From assembly GCF_000023945.1 (NCBI RefSeq), contig NC_013158.1:2976001-3040000 (forward strand): DNA of 64,000 nucleotides, given 5' to 3'. Below the pieces are notes generated by a model that had not been told where the DNA came from, did no database searches, and saw only the letters and a list, made by a program, of their open reading frames with translations. The stretch is from Halorhabdus utahensis DSM 12940. Its GTDB lineage: Archaea > Halobacteriota > Halobacteria > Halobacteriales > Haloarculaceae. The translations under genes were made by a program, and so were the position numbers. Positions 45,635 through 55,108 of the stretch are shown here, one piece after another; the stretch's first letter is position 1, and every line of letters starts with the position of its first letter.

Positions 45635-46654
45635 TCAGTGCACGCGCGTGAACCACGCCTCGTGGGTGTCGACCGGTCCCGACACGAGATCGAAAAACCG
45701 CGTTTGCAAGTCGTCGGTCACCGGCCCTTTCGATCCCGCGCCGATCGCGCGGTCGTCGACCGACCGGATCGGCGTCACCTCGGCGGCCGTCCCGGTGAAG
45801 AACAGTTCGTCCGCCGTATAGAGCTCGCCGCGGCCGATCCGGGCGTCGTCGTGGACGGTGTATCCCGCCTCGCGAGCGAGTTCGATGACGCTTTGGCGTG
45901 TGATGCCATCGAGTGCATCCTCGGCGAGGCCGGGTGTGTAGATCTCCCCGTCATCGACGAGAAAGAGATTTTCGCCCGGTCCCTCGGCGACGTTACCCTC
46001 GCTGTTGAGCACGATCGCCTCGTCGTAGCCGTTGCGGGCCGCTTCGTCGGTCGCGAGCACGCCGTTGACGTACGCACCGGTGGTCTTTGCCGTCGGCGGG
46101 ATCTGGTCGTGGCCGTACTTTCGCCACGAGGAGACACCGGCGTCGATCCCGTCTTCCAGGGCCGATTCTCCCAGGTATGATTCCCACGGCCAGGCGGCAA
46201 TCGCGACACGCTCGGGGAGTTTCGTCGGCGTCGTCGGACTCACCCCAAGTCGGTCGTAGCCGTAGAAGGCGATCGGCCGGACGTAACAGCCCCCGAGGTC
46301 CTGGCGTGCCAGAAGTTCCAGCGTTGCCGTCGTCAGCTCTTCGCGGTCGAAGCCGATGTCCAGATCGTACATGGCAGCCGAGTTGTAGAGCCGGTCCAGG
46401 TGGGCATCCCACCGGAACAGTGCCGGACCGTCGGCTGTCTCGTAACACCGGACGCCCTCGAAGACGCTCGTCCCGTAATGGAGCGCGTGGGAAAGCACGT
46501 GAATCGTCGCGTCTTCCCACGGTATGAACTCCCCGTCCATCCAGATGGTGTCCAGCGTGTCGGACGCCTCGCGTTTTGCCTCGAAGCCAGTCGGCATTGT
46601 CCCGTCGGACATGCCCTGGCCGAATCCCGACGGGGTGAAAGTGATTTCGGCCAT
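45635..46654 (-). CDS. ilvE: Branched-chain amino acid aminotransferase
   Basis: 339 residues, class IV PLP fold. Key segments: WMDGEFIPWEDATIHVLSHA, LHYGTSVFEGVRCYET, YVRPIAFYGYDRLGV, the PLP Lys region TAKTTGAYVNGVLA, LNSEGNVAEGPGENLF and FFTGTAAEVTPIRSVD. It interconverts Leu/Ile/Val with their 2-oxo acids. The most upstream ATG (46654) adds ~35 poorly conserved residues; ATG 46612 or 46597 is equally possible. Upstream, 99 bases separate it from a divergent HTH gene. Confidence 0.94.
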   Translation of the reverse strand: MAEITFTPSGFGQGMSDGTMPTGFEAKREASDTLDTIWMDGEFIPWEDATIHVLSHALHYGTSVFEGVRCYETADGPALFRWDAHLDRLYNSAAMYDLDIGFDREELTTATLELLARQDLGGCYVRPIAFYGYDRLGVSPTTPTKLPERVAIAAWPWESYLGESALEDGIDAGVSSWRKYGHDQIPPTAKTTGAYVNGVLATDEAARNGYDEAIVLNSEGNVAEGPGENLFLVDDGEIYTPGLAEDALDGITRQSVIELAREAGYTVHDDARIGRGELYTADELFFTGTAAEVTPIRSVDDRAIGAGSKGPVTDDLQTRFFDLVSGPVDTHEAWFTRVH

Positions 46655-46753
46655 CTGCGTAAAATGTGCAGATAGAAGCAGCTATCGGCCCGAATTTCGC
46701 CCAAAAATCCGAAAACCATCGGCCTTATCTGTTCGTATTGAATAGATGCACTC

Positions 46754-47017
46754 ATGCCGGCACCGATCGACGACGCGACGCGCGCCGATATCGTCTTCCG
46801 GGCGGCCCGCGGTGCCACCCGATCGGAGATCGCCGAGGCGCTCGACCTTTCCCGGACGACAGTGCGAAAGTACCTGGAGCGGACCGACTCGGCCGTCGAG
46901 GAGAGCGATCGCCCTCGCGAGACGCTGTGTGCCATTATTCGGAACGAATACGACTGGGATCGCGGGGACGGCGAGGCGGATCTCGACATCGACGGCGTCG
47001 ACTTCATGTCGATGTAG
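46754..47017 (+). CDS. Small homeodomain-like HTH protein
   Basis: 87 residues. IDDATRADIVFRAARGATRS and EIAEALDLSRTTVRKYLERT form a resolvase/sigma-70-like helix-turn-helix, followed by an acidic tail. It diverges from ilvE with a likely shared regulatory region containing a TATA-like TATTGAATA, so ilvE or the downstream ABC exporter could be targets. No named family beyond the HTH. Confidence 0.75.
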   Translation: MPAPIDDATRADIVFRAARGATRSEIAEALDLSRTTVRKYLERTDSAVEESDRPRETLCAIIRNEYDWDRGDGEADLDIDGVDFMSM

Positions 47018-47129
47018 GTGTCCTCGTCTCCGCCCCTCAACCGGTCGATTGCTCGTGATTCTGCGGCTACGAGTCGCGAAAGTGTTAACGGGGGCCTGCT
47101 CGGAGAGAGGGGCGTCTCTCTGACCCAGA

Positions 47130-49046
<1,917 letters not shown>

Positions 49047-49088
49047 ACGTGACCGGATTACAGTGACCCATCGAACGCCGATACATTC

Positions 49089-49898
49089 TCACCGAAGTGA
49101 TCCGCCGCTTGCCAGCGAATCGACGTAGTCCTCGAGGACGTTGTAAACAGGACCGACTTCGGGGAGATCCCCAACAAGGTCGGGGAGCGTATTCTGCCAG
49201 CCGTCGCGGATTTCGTCCCGTTTCTCCCCGGGAAGTCCATCTCCGAGGTTGATGTCCAGACCGTCGTGTTCACACTTTCGCGTGAATGCCGGACGGATAA
49301 CCGAGTCATCAACGTCTGCCTCGGTAATCATCCGATAGAGATCGTAGTGGTCACGAGCCTTTGATCGCTGATAGAGCGCTCGCAACTTCTCTGCGAAAAT
49401 CTCCTCTACGCTGTACGCGGTCAACTCGAATTCGGGGACATCCTCGTAGCTGTGCCGATGGTTTACCGAATCGAACACCACGTATTCATCGATCATAACG
49501 TCCAGACTCGTTGTGTTCTTGTGGCCGAGAACAGCGTTGTACTGGATATCGATATCGACGTAGTGTGTCGGATACGCTTCTTTCTGTAGCTCGCGGTGTT
49601 TGGTCACCTCGAAGTCGATACCGGAGGCTCTGGTAGCGTCTTCCAATACATCTCGCAACTCCACTTCGCTCCCTTGGTACTCTCCCTCGACACCGAAATC
49701 AAGATCCTCCGAATAGCGCCACGTCTCCGGGAAGTACAACTTACTGAGCGCAGTGCCGCCCTTGAACAGCAGGTTATCGCCGTACTGGCTCGTGTAGATC
49801 GCCCAGAGGATCCACGAATTGACGTAGTTCTTCTCCGCGTAGCCGAGGCGAACGTCCCGCTCTCTGGCCAGCTGTCGGAGTTGCGCTTCGGAAATCAC
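49089..49898 (-). CDS. abiEii: AbiEii-family nucleotidyltransferase toxin
   Basis: 269 residues starting at GTG 49898. The catalytic site of DNA polymerase-beta-like toxins is clear: KGGTALSK (K46-K53) and SEDLDF with D65 and D67. The C-terminal motif VEEIFAEKLRALYQRSKARD then HYDLYRM is the family's second signature. AbiEii toxins transfer nucleotides (GTP in the Streptococcus case) to an RNA target, causing dormancy and abortive phage infection. The GTG overlaps the antitoxin stop as GTGA, so translation is coupled. Base composition is lower in G+C than the flanks, suggesting horizontal transfer. Confidence 0.92.
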   Translation of the reverse strand: MISEAQLRQLARERDVRLGYAEKNYVNSWILWAIYTSQYGDNLLFKGGTALSKLYFPETWRYSEDLDFGVEGEYQGSEVELRDVLEDATRASGIDFEVTKHRELQKEAYPTHYVDIDIQYNAVLGHKNTTSLDVMIDEYVVFDSVNHRHSYEDVPEFELTAYSVEEIFAEKLRALYQRSKARDHYDLYRMITEADVDDSVIRPAFTRKCEHDGLDINLGDGLPGEKRDEIRDGWQNTLPDLVGDLPEVGPVYNVLEDYVDSLASGGSLR

Positions 49899-50728
49899 GA
49901 GAAGTCCTCCGGCTGGAACGACTCGGGTTCGATGTTCAGGCGGAGCTGGTACGTGCTGTCGCGGGTCCCCGTCGCTTCTCTCGTCGGATCGAGCAACGGG
50001 TACCCAGTCGTGAAGTCCGCAACGATCTCGTCGTACTCCGGAAGCACGAGGTCCAACTGGTCGGCGAGGTAGACGATTCGTTTCGTCGCGGCACCGTTCC
50101 CGACTCGACGCAGATACTCGACGACCCGCTCCCAGGAACATCGCATTTCTGCTGCGTTCTGCATTGCCTTTGCAAGCTCGTCGATGCCTCCACAGAACTC
50201 CGGATGGTCCGCGCAATCCACCAGCGTTTTCTCGATACTCGAGATATTCACCTGGTTTGACCCGACTGCAGTCGGTTGATAACCGAAGAACTTCTGCGTA
50301 GTAACTGTCACCGGTCGATAGGTAACCCCGTGGATCTCGCGTTCTTGGGCGCGTTCTGTCGTCACGATGTACACAGTACGGGGCAGCTGCTCTGTAAGCC
50401 CATGCTGGTTCATCGCACTCCAGTACCCGATGTACATCGGCTCGACGAGTGCGGACGCGATCACGAACTCGTGTTCGGTATACACGGCGTTCTCACCCGC
50501 AGCGAGCGGCAGGATGAGATACTTCCCGTACGCGATCCGCTCAAGCCAGCCTTTCTCCTTGAGCGCATACGCCATGTCTTTAGCCGACTCCCGGGGGATG
50601 TCGAGGACATCCGCGATGTCACTGATGGTGATGATCTGTCGGCCCTCACTCGCGAGCCGTGAGAGTGCCTGGGACTCACGCATCGACAGGCTCTTTCTTT
50701 GAGTCTCCCCCTCGTTTGTAGGCTCCAT
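49895..50728 (-). CDS. abiEi: AbiEi-family antitoxin and transcriptional repressor
   Basis: 277 residues. The N-terminal winged helix (about 15-75) reads LSRLASEGRQIITISDIADV, LDIPRESAKDMAYALKEKGW and RIAYGKYLILPL; the C-terminal domain (about 80-277) contains IGYWSAMNQHGLTEQLPRTV, RAQEREIHGVTYRPVTVT and IEKTLVDCADHPEFCGG, as in AbiEi proteins. It is type IV: it neutralises the toxin effect without stable binding and represses its own promoter through the wHTH. Two matching palindromes upstream are probable operators. ATG 50728. Confidence 0.92.
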   Translation of the reverse strand: MEPTNEGETQRKSLSMRESQALSRLASEGRQIITISDIADVLDIPRESAKDMAYALKEKGWLERIAYGKYLILPLAAGENAVYTEHEFVIASALVEPMYIGYWSAMNQHGLTEQLPRTVYIVTTERAQEREIHGVTYRPVTVTTQKFFGYQPTAVGSNQVNISSIEKTLVDCADHPEFCGGIDELAKAMQNAAEMRCSWERVVEYLRRVGNGAATKRIVYLADQLDLVLPEYDEIVADFTTGYPLLDPTREATGTRDSTYQLRLNIEPESFQPEDFS

Positions 50729-50731
50729 AGC

Positions 50732-50756
50732 CGCTCAGCGTACATAGAATCTAAAT
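50732..50756. promoter_or_regulatory. AbiE operator 1
   Basis: Direct repeat copy 1. The core is TACATAGAATCTAAAT (50741-50756), containing the palindrome TAGAATCTA (50745-50753). It lies 4 to 28 bases upstream of the abiEi ATG, at or beside the expected transcription start. Confidence 0.6.
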
Positions 50757-50814
50757 CCGAACGGAAATAAAGGTATTCGTTGAGAGTTCGTTCCTGAAAA
50801 ATCCCTTCTCTGGT

Positions 50815-50839
50815 CGCTCACAGTACATAGACTCTAAAT
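50815..50839. promoter_or_regulatory. AbiE operator 2
   Basis: Direct repeat copy 2, core TACATAGACTCTAAAT (50824-50839), palindrome TAGACTCTA (50828-50836), 83 bases upstream of copy 1 and differing from it at about four of 25 bases. The TATA-like TTTATTT (minus strand, 50765-50771) lies between the two copies. Confidence 0.6.
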
Positions 50840-50898
50840 AGCATGTGAAAAATTCTATTTTCAGCCGTCAGGCGTCGTCCGACAAATCACTGGGCCGG

Positions 50899-51819
50899 CT
50901 ATCGGAGTCGAGCGATCGGTTGATCGCTCCCTTCCTCGATCTCGACAAGCCCATCATCGGCTAGGTCTTCGAGGAGGTCCCGGAGCCACTCCCGATCGGC
51001 CTCGGCGTCAGCCTCCGGCGCGTAGTCAACTCGCACTTTCGGGCCGAGGTTGTCGATCGCGAGGTGATCGTGTTCCTTTAACGCGGCGATCACCCGCCCG
51101 CGCATCTGGCGGCGACTCCCTTCGAAGGTCGACTGTTCGGGCACGTCGGGTGCCGAAAAGTCCCCGTTCGCGTAGGCGTCACACCACTCTCGCCAGGGAC
51201 AGCCCGCCGCGTCACAGCGCGGCGTCTTCTCGCAGGCCACGCCGCCGAGTTCCATGATCGCGTTGTTCCAGACCCGGGACTCTCCCTCCGACATGAGCGT
51301 GCTTGCAGCGTCCTCGAAAGCCGCGTCCTCGTCGGGGATCGAAAAGGCCCGATACAGCACCCGCTTGACGTTGGTGTCGACGACAGCGTCGCCGTTGTTG
51401 AACGCGAAACTCGCGACCGCGTTGGCGGTGTAGGGACCGACGCCCATGAGTTCGGACAGTTCGTCGGGCGACTCGGGGAACGCGCCGTCGTACTCCTCGA
51501 CGATCTGGGTCGCGGCCTCGTGGAGGTACTTCGCCCGATTGTTGTACCCGAGGCTGTGATCCGACCAGAAGCCCACCACATCGGCTCGGTCGGCATCTGC
51601 GAGGTCTGCGACCGTGGGCCAGCGATCGAGGAAGTCGTCCCAGGCGTCGACGACACGATCGAGTTGTGTCTGCTGGCTCATGACCTCCGAGACGAGGATC
51701 GCGTAGGGGTCATCCGTCTCCCGCCAAGGGTACTCGCGGTGGTCGTCCTGGTACCACTCGATAAGCGCACGCTGGATAGCACCCTGATCGGCTGGTAGAT
51801 TCTCGAGGGCCTCACTCAT
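50899..51819 (-). CDS. mutY: A/G-specific adenine DNA glycosylase
   Basis: 306 residues from ATG 51819. The HhH-GPD fold has REYPWRETDDPYAILVSEVM (Glu catalysing at SEVMSQQTQ), HhH LMGVGPYTANAVASFAF and the catalytic Asp in VDTNVKRV. The Fe4S4 ligands follow as C-x5-C-x4-C-x5-C (CEKTPRC, CPWREWC). It removes adenine opposite 8-oxoguanine. The usual C-terminal NUDIX-like 8-oxoG-recognition domain is missing; instead ~75 residues resemble a winged helix (QMRGRVIAALKEHDHLAIDN). It diverges from a small unknown gene and borders the AbiE island. Confidence 0.92.
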   Translation of the reverse strand: MSEALENLPADQGAIQRALIEWYQDDHREYPWRETDDPYAILVSEVMSQQTQLDRVVDAWDDFLDRWPTVADLADADRADVVGFWSDHSLGYNNRAKYLHEAATQIVEEYDGAFPESPDELSELMGVGPYTANAVASFAFNNGDAVVDTNVKRVLYRAFSIPDEDAAFEDAASTLMSEGESRVWNNAIMELGGVACEKTPRCDAAGCPWREWCDAYANGDFSAPDVPEQSTFEGSRRQMRGRVIAALKEHDHLAIDNLGPKVRVDYAPEADAEADREWLRDLLEDLADDGLVEIEEGSDQPIARLR

Positions 51820-51951
51820 CGACGTGTCGTAGGCAATTCCGGCGTTTACTTCTGGCGTCACCGGCAGTCCCCTGGTGGAAAATCCGTCCCGAGTAGTAGT
51901 CACCTACCGCCGAGCCGAAAGGCGTTTGCCGGCGGCTCGAGTGGCTCCGAT

Positions 51952-52281
51952 ATGACGCTCGACGCGCTGTCCGACGATGTCACTGCTGAGTACGGTGCAC
52001 TCGGTGAGGAGATCGCCGTCGATCTGGACCGCGAGACCCGCAACGAACTCGCGATGCTCGAGACCGCCCTCGAACCGGAATCGACCGACGAACTCCTCCG
52101 GCGTGCAGTCCACATGCTCTTTCAAAGCACTGTCGACACTGGCACGCTCGACTTCCACCTTCGAAGTAGCTACGACGTCACCTACGATGAGTATCTCTCC
52201 GGGATGACTTACGACGAGATGACTGGCGCGAACCAGTTCCCCCAGCAAGGCGATCCCGACGACCGCCGCTACCAGTTTTGA
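51952..52281 (+). CDS. Conserved small acidic protein of unknown function
   Basis: 109 residues, no membrane helix or signal. Helical first half (LDRETRNELAMLETALEP, STDELLRRAVHMLFQSTVDT), then a short strand region ending in QQGDPDDRRYQF. Strong haloarchaeal codon use and position beside mutY argue it is real. No named family recognised. A TATA-like ATATG overlap makes a leaderless start plausible. Confidence 0.65.
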   Translation: MTLDALSDDVTAEYGALGEEIAVDLDRETRNELAMLETALEPESTDELLRRAVHMLFQSTVDTGTLDFHLRSSYDVTYDEYLSGMTYDEMTGANQFPQQGDPDDRRYQF

Positions 52282-52306
52282 ACGCCGACGGGTGCAGTAC
52301 TGCCCT

Positions 52307-52582
52307 TCAAAGGTCGACGTACTGTCCTTCCCAGTCGCGTCGTGCCTCGATCTCACGGCGACCGCGGCGCGTCAGACTGTAGTAGTTCGTCCGGCGGTCG
52401 CGTTGGCCCTTCTCGACGAGGCCCTTGTCGACGAGTGTATCGAGATTGGGATACAGACGGCCGTGATGGATCTCCTTCTCGTAGTAGTCTTCGAGCTCTT
52501 CTTTGATCGCCAGCCCGTGCGGTTCCTCCTCCCCCGCGATGACATATAGGAGGTCACGCTGGAATCCTGTCAGGTCGTACAT
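52307..52582 (-). CDS. PadR-family transcriptional regulator
   Basis: 91 residues from ATG 52582. A single PadR winged helix: MYDLTGFQRDLLYVIAGEEE, IKEELEDYYEKEIHHGRLYP and NLDTLVDKGLVEKGQRDRRT. The short PadR type lacks the C-terminal helix pair, common in haloarchaea. ATG 52597 is an alternative because a TATA box at 52617-52627 would initiate transcription about there. Convergent with the preceding small gene. Confidence 0.9.
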   Translation of the reverse strand: MYDLTGFQRDLLYVIAGEEEPHGLAIKEELEDYYEKEIHHGRLYPNLDTLVDKGLVEKGQRDRRTNYYSLTRRGRREIEARRDWEGQYVDL

Positions 52583-52852
52583 CGGTAAAGTACACATGAC
52601 GGTTATTATCGAGTTGATATAAATATACCGCTTCGTTCACCAGTATGACCCGCTTTCACCTCGGTATCGCCGGTGACATACGGCCTTTGGAATAGTAAGG
52701 AATGTGAGACTTACGATCTATCTTGTGAATCGATGACACTGGCATCTCTCACCAGAAAGCCGACTGGTAAGTTACGTCATTCGATACCGACGGGACGAGT
52801 GTGACTGATCGATAATGGTGTCGCTACTATCGTATTAGTCCGAAAGAGTGGA

Positions 52853-52889
52853 AAGCGATTCACGCGGGGAAAAGCCCGCGTGAACGCTT
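52853..52889. repeat. Long hairpin, 15-bp stem with one bulge
   Basis: Left arm AAGCG-a-TTCACGCGGG (52853-52868), loop GAAAAG, right arm CCCGCGTGAA-CGCTT (52875-52889). Fifteen base pairs with a single bulged A is well beyond chance for one site. No poly-T follows. Confidence 0.75.
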
Positions 52890-52912
52890 GCCGCCCTGAA
52901 TTGGTCCCCGCT

Positions 52913-52940
52913 GACGCTTCGGCCCTCCAAGCGAAGCGTC
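52913..52940. repeat. Second hairpin, 9-bp stem
   Basis: GACGCTTCG (52913-52921) pairs with CGAAGCGTC (52932-52940) across a 10-base loop. It lies 23 bases after the first hairpin, so the two may form one structured unit. Confidence 0.7.
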
Positions 52941-53103
52941 ATCACATACTCACCGATGGATGAACTTAAAAGTACCGACCTGGAGGGGGAATCTCCGGTC
53001 CGAAATCTCAATTTACGATAGATTTAGGCACCTACTACCTGGTTCGGTCGGTCTCGGACCGTGTAGCAGGCCCGTTTTATACTGGGGTCTACATGTTCCA
53101 CGT

Positions 53104-53823
53104 ATGCGGATTCGCGGCGAACGTGAATGTCAAAACTGTGGCAGCCGGTGGACGTACTACGAGACTGGCAGCGTCGAGTGCCCCGATTGTGGCAGTGTGC
53201 GGAGCGTCGGCGTCGACGAACGGACGCGCCACACTGCCAGTCCGGTCACGCTTGAGCTGACTCCCGCTCGCGAGATGATCGACGTCGAACCGCCGGAGAG
53301 GGTGGCTGATCGGGCCGCCGAATGTGCAGCCGAGTTCGTCCGCCGCGATGGCTTCATCGACGCAGGTGATCTCCAACCACTTGGGGCCACGTTTGTCGCT
53401 GCGATGGAACTCAAACACGTCGGGCGGGCTATCGCCCGATCGATGACAGTCACTGACGACGAGGAACGGTTTTTGCTCGCACTGCTGGATGGCGCAGCAT
53501 CCGGACAGCGGCCGGCCCCCGACTCAGTCCCCGAGACGCTGGTGCCGGTCCGCGGACTCGCAGCCGCGGCGACCGTCTCCGAGTATCGGCGGGATCTCCG
53601 TCAGTATCTCGACGACGACCCCGACGAACGGGCCCGAACCGTTCTCGGGGCCGTCGAAGACCACCGGACGCGGGTGGCTGCTCTCGATGGGGACGTCTCC
53701 CCTGCACAGGCCGAGGCGCTGATCGAGGCTGCCCGGGCAGTCGGGACTCATCTCATCGAGGACGATCCGGACGCGCTCGACCGCGCTCGCGACCATCTTT
53801 CGGAACTCGATCCGGAACGATAG
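53104..53823 (+). CDS. Zinc-ribbon helical protein (DUF7117-like)
   Basis: 239 residues from ATG 53104, chosen because MRIRGERECQNCGSRWTYY begins the zinc ribbon (CQNC...CPDC), TFIIB-like. The rest is helical and acidic (about 60-239: PPERVADRAAECAAEFVRRD; EDHRTRVAALDGDVS). A haloarchaeal family with zinc ribbon and helical C-terminus, I believe DUF7117. Function unknown; zinc ribbons suggest nucleic-acid or RNA-polymerase interactions. A TTTTATACT TATA-like element is about 30 bases upstream. Confidence 0.75.
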   Translation: MRIRGERECQNCGSRWTYYETGSVECPDCGSVRSVGVDERTRHTASPVTLELTPAREMIDVEPPERVADRAAECAAEFVRRDGFIDAGDLQPLGATFVAAMELKHVGRAIARSMTVTDDEERFLLALLDGAASGQRPAPDSVPETLVPVRGLAAAATVSEYRRDLRQYLDDDPDERARTVLGAVEDHRTRVAALDGDVSPAQAEALIEAARAVGTHLIEDDPDALDRARDHLSELDPER

Positions 53824-53841
53824 CGTCAAGCAGTCCGGCGC

Positions 53842-54735
53842 TCAGGGAAGCGGGACGTCGACGCCGTGCTGGAGACCAGCCGCTTTGACAGTATTGTACA
53901 GCAACATGGCTCGAGTCATCGGACCGACGCCGCCGGGGACCGGCGTGATCGCGGTCGCTTTCTCGGTTGCACTGTCGAAGTCGACGTCACCGACGAGTTC
54001 GTAGCCCTTCTCGGTGTCTGCATCCACCCGATTGATTCCGACGTCGATGACCGTGACTCCCTCGCTGAGCATGTCGCCGTCGATCATTTCGGGGACGCCC
54101 GCGGCCGCAACGACGATATCCGCCGCACGGGTTTTCGCCGCGAGGTCATCGGTCCGGGAGTGACAGACCGTCACGGTCGCGTTGCCGCCGTCCGCTTTCT
54201 GCAGCAGGAGATTCGCCATCGGCTTGCCGACGATATCCGATCGACCGACGATGACGGCGTCTTTCCCTTCCGGATCGACGCCGGCGTCATCAAGCAGCAG
54301 CTGGATGCCGTGTGGCGTACAGGGCTTGTACCGGGCGTCGCCCGCGACCAGTCGACCGACGTTCTCGGGATGGAACCCGTCGACGTCCTTCTCGGGGTCG
54401 ATCCGACGCAGGACGGCCTGTTTGTCGACGTGATCGGGGACCGGCATCTGGACCAGAATCCCGTTGACGTTCTCGTCGGCGTTGAGTCGGTCGATCTCGT
54501 CGAACAATTCGTCGGCGGGCGCATCGGGGTCGATCTCGACGTCGATCGCTTCGATGCCGACCTCTGCACAGTCGTCCTGTTTCATCGAGACGTAGGTCTC
54601 ACTGGCCGGATCGTCGCTCATCAGCACCGTCGCCAGCGTCGGTGTTACGCGTTCGTCTTCGAGCGTGTCGATCGCGTCGCCGAGATCGTCCCGGATCGAC
54701 TGTGCTACTGCATTGCCGTCGATAACGTCTGCCAT
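53842..54735 (-). CDS. folD: Methylenetetrahydrofolate dehydrogenase/cyclohydrolase
   Basis: 297 residues, full length. Signatures: SETYVSMKQDDCAEVG with the catalytic Lys and the Tyr in YVSMK, NGILVQMPVPDHVD, PEKDVDGFHPENVGRL, PCTPHGIQLLL, VGRSDIVGKPMANLL and VDVGINRVD, and PVPGGVGPMTRAML. It interconverts methylene-, methenyl- and formyl-tetrahydrofolate with NADP. GlyA, its one-carbon partner, lies at 59158-60408 on the same strand, now separated by a lipoprotein gene and a TnpB element. The TnpB element begins about 105 bases upstream. Confidence 0.95.
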   Translation of the reverse strand: MADVIDGNAVAQSIRDDLGDAIDTLEDERVTPTLATVLMSDDPASETYVSMKQDDCAEVGIEAIDVEIDPDAPADELFDEIDRLNADENVNGILVQMPVPDHVDKQAVLRRIDPEKDVDGFHPENVGRLVAGDARYKPCTPHGIQLLLDDAGVDPEGKDAVIVGRSDIVGKPMANLLLQKADGGNATVTVCHSRTDDLAAKTRAADIVVAAAGVPEMIDGDMLSEGVTVIDVGINRVDADTEKGYELVGDVDFDSATEKATAITPVPGGVGPMTRAMLLYNTVKAAGLQHGVDVPLP

Positions 54736-54898
54736 TACGGATACCAGGGAAGCCGTGGAACATAAAAGACAGTATCCGGACCGGGACTCCGGATCGTCCA
54801 GAGGGCGAGCGCCGACGCTTCAGAGAACGCAGGAGAGAGCCCACGACTTTAGTCGTGGGGTGAATCCGTCACTTGTGAATCAAACCACGGTGTCCGCC

Positions 54899-54914
54899 CG
54901 TGGGATGTCCCACG
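54899..54914 (-). terminator. Hairpin directly after the small RHH gene
   Basis: CGTGGGA (54899-54905) pairs with TCCCACG (54908-54914) across TG, starting one base after the TAG stop on the minus strand. A run of T does not follow, so it may be an RNA stabiliser or part of the element left end rather than a terminator. Confidence 0.4.
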
Positions 54915-55052
54915 CTACAATTCCTCTTCTTCGATCCGCTTCATGCCCTGTACCAGCAACCCTCTCCACGTCAACCCGTGCTTGTCCTTGAGCCGCTGCA
55001 TTTTGTCATACTGCTCGTCGTCATCGACCTCGATGTGGATGTTGTTGGTCAT
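54915..55052 (-). CDS. Small ribbon-helix-helix-like protein inside the TnpB element
   Basis: 45 residues from ATG 55052. NNIHIEVDDDEQYDKMQRL followed by DKHGLTWRGLLVQGMKRIEE gives the strand-helix-turn-helix order of RHH (CopG/Arc-like) DNA-binding proteins. It diverges from tnpB across 56 AT-rich bases. A CGTGGGATGTCCCACG hairpin follows its stop and could terminate it. I recall similar short genes beside haloarchaeal IS1341 elements; role unknown, a local repressor is the obvious guess. Confidence 0.6.
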   Translation of the reverse strand: MTNNIHIEVDDDEQYDKMQRLKDKHGLTWRGLLVQGMKRIEEEEL

Positions 55053-55108
55053 ACAGTAATAGATAAAACATAGATATTTATATCTGTAGGAAGAATAATA
55101 GAACAGCG
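55053..55108. promoter_or_regulatory. Bidirectional promoter of tnpB and the RHH gene
   Basis: Fifty-six AT-rich bases between the two starts, containing a perfect AGATAT-TT-ATATCT palindrome (55072-55085) placed centrally. It is 24-37 bases from the tnpB ATG and a similar distance from the small gene, so it can be both TATA box and operator. Confidence 0.5.

Larger units (their letters stand above)
52583..53103. other. 521-base non-coding region with two strong hairpins
   Basis: No credible coding sequence. It holds the PadR TATA box (ATATAAATATA, 52617-52627), two stable inverted repeats (listed separately), and a smaller GGTCGGTCTCGGACC hairpin near 53047. A TTAAAAGTAC TATA-like element lies between the hairpins and the zinc-ribbon gene. 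The A+T content is above that of the flanking genes. It could be the remnant of a mobile element end or a structured RNA. Confidence 0.55.

Noticed and set aside
49899..50216. 106-codon N-terminal extension of the AbiEii toxin
   Set aside because: It would lie inside abiEi; Arg/Pro-rich shadow-like sequence, while GTG 49898 gives the coupled overlap and family start.
52853..52889. Intrinsic terminator for the zinc-ribbon or PadR gene
   Set aside because: No T-run on either strand, and it lies upstream of both genes rather than after a stop.
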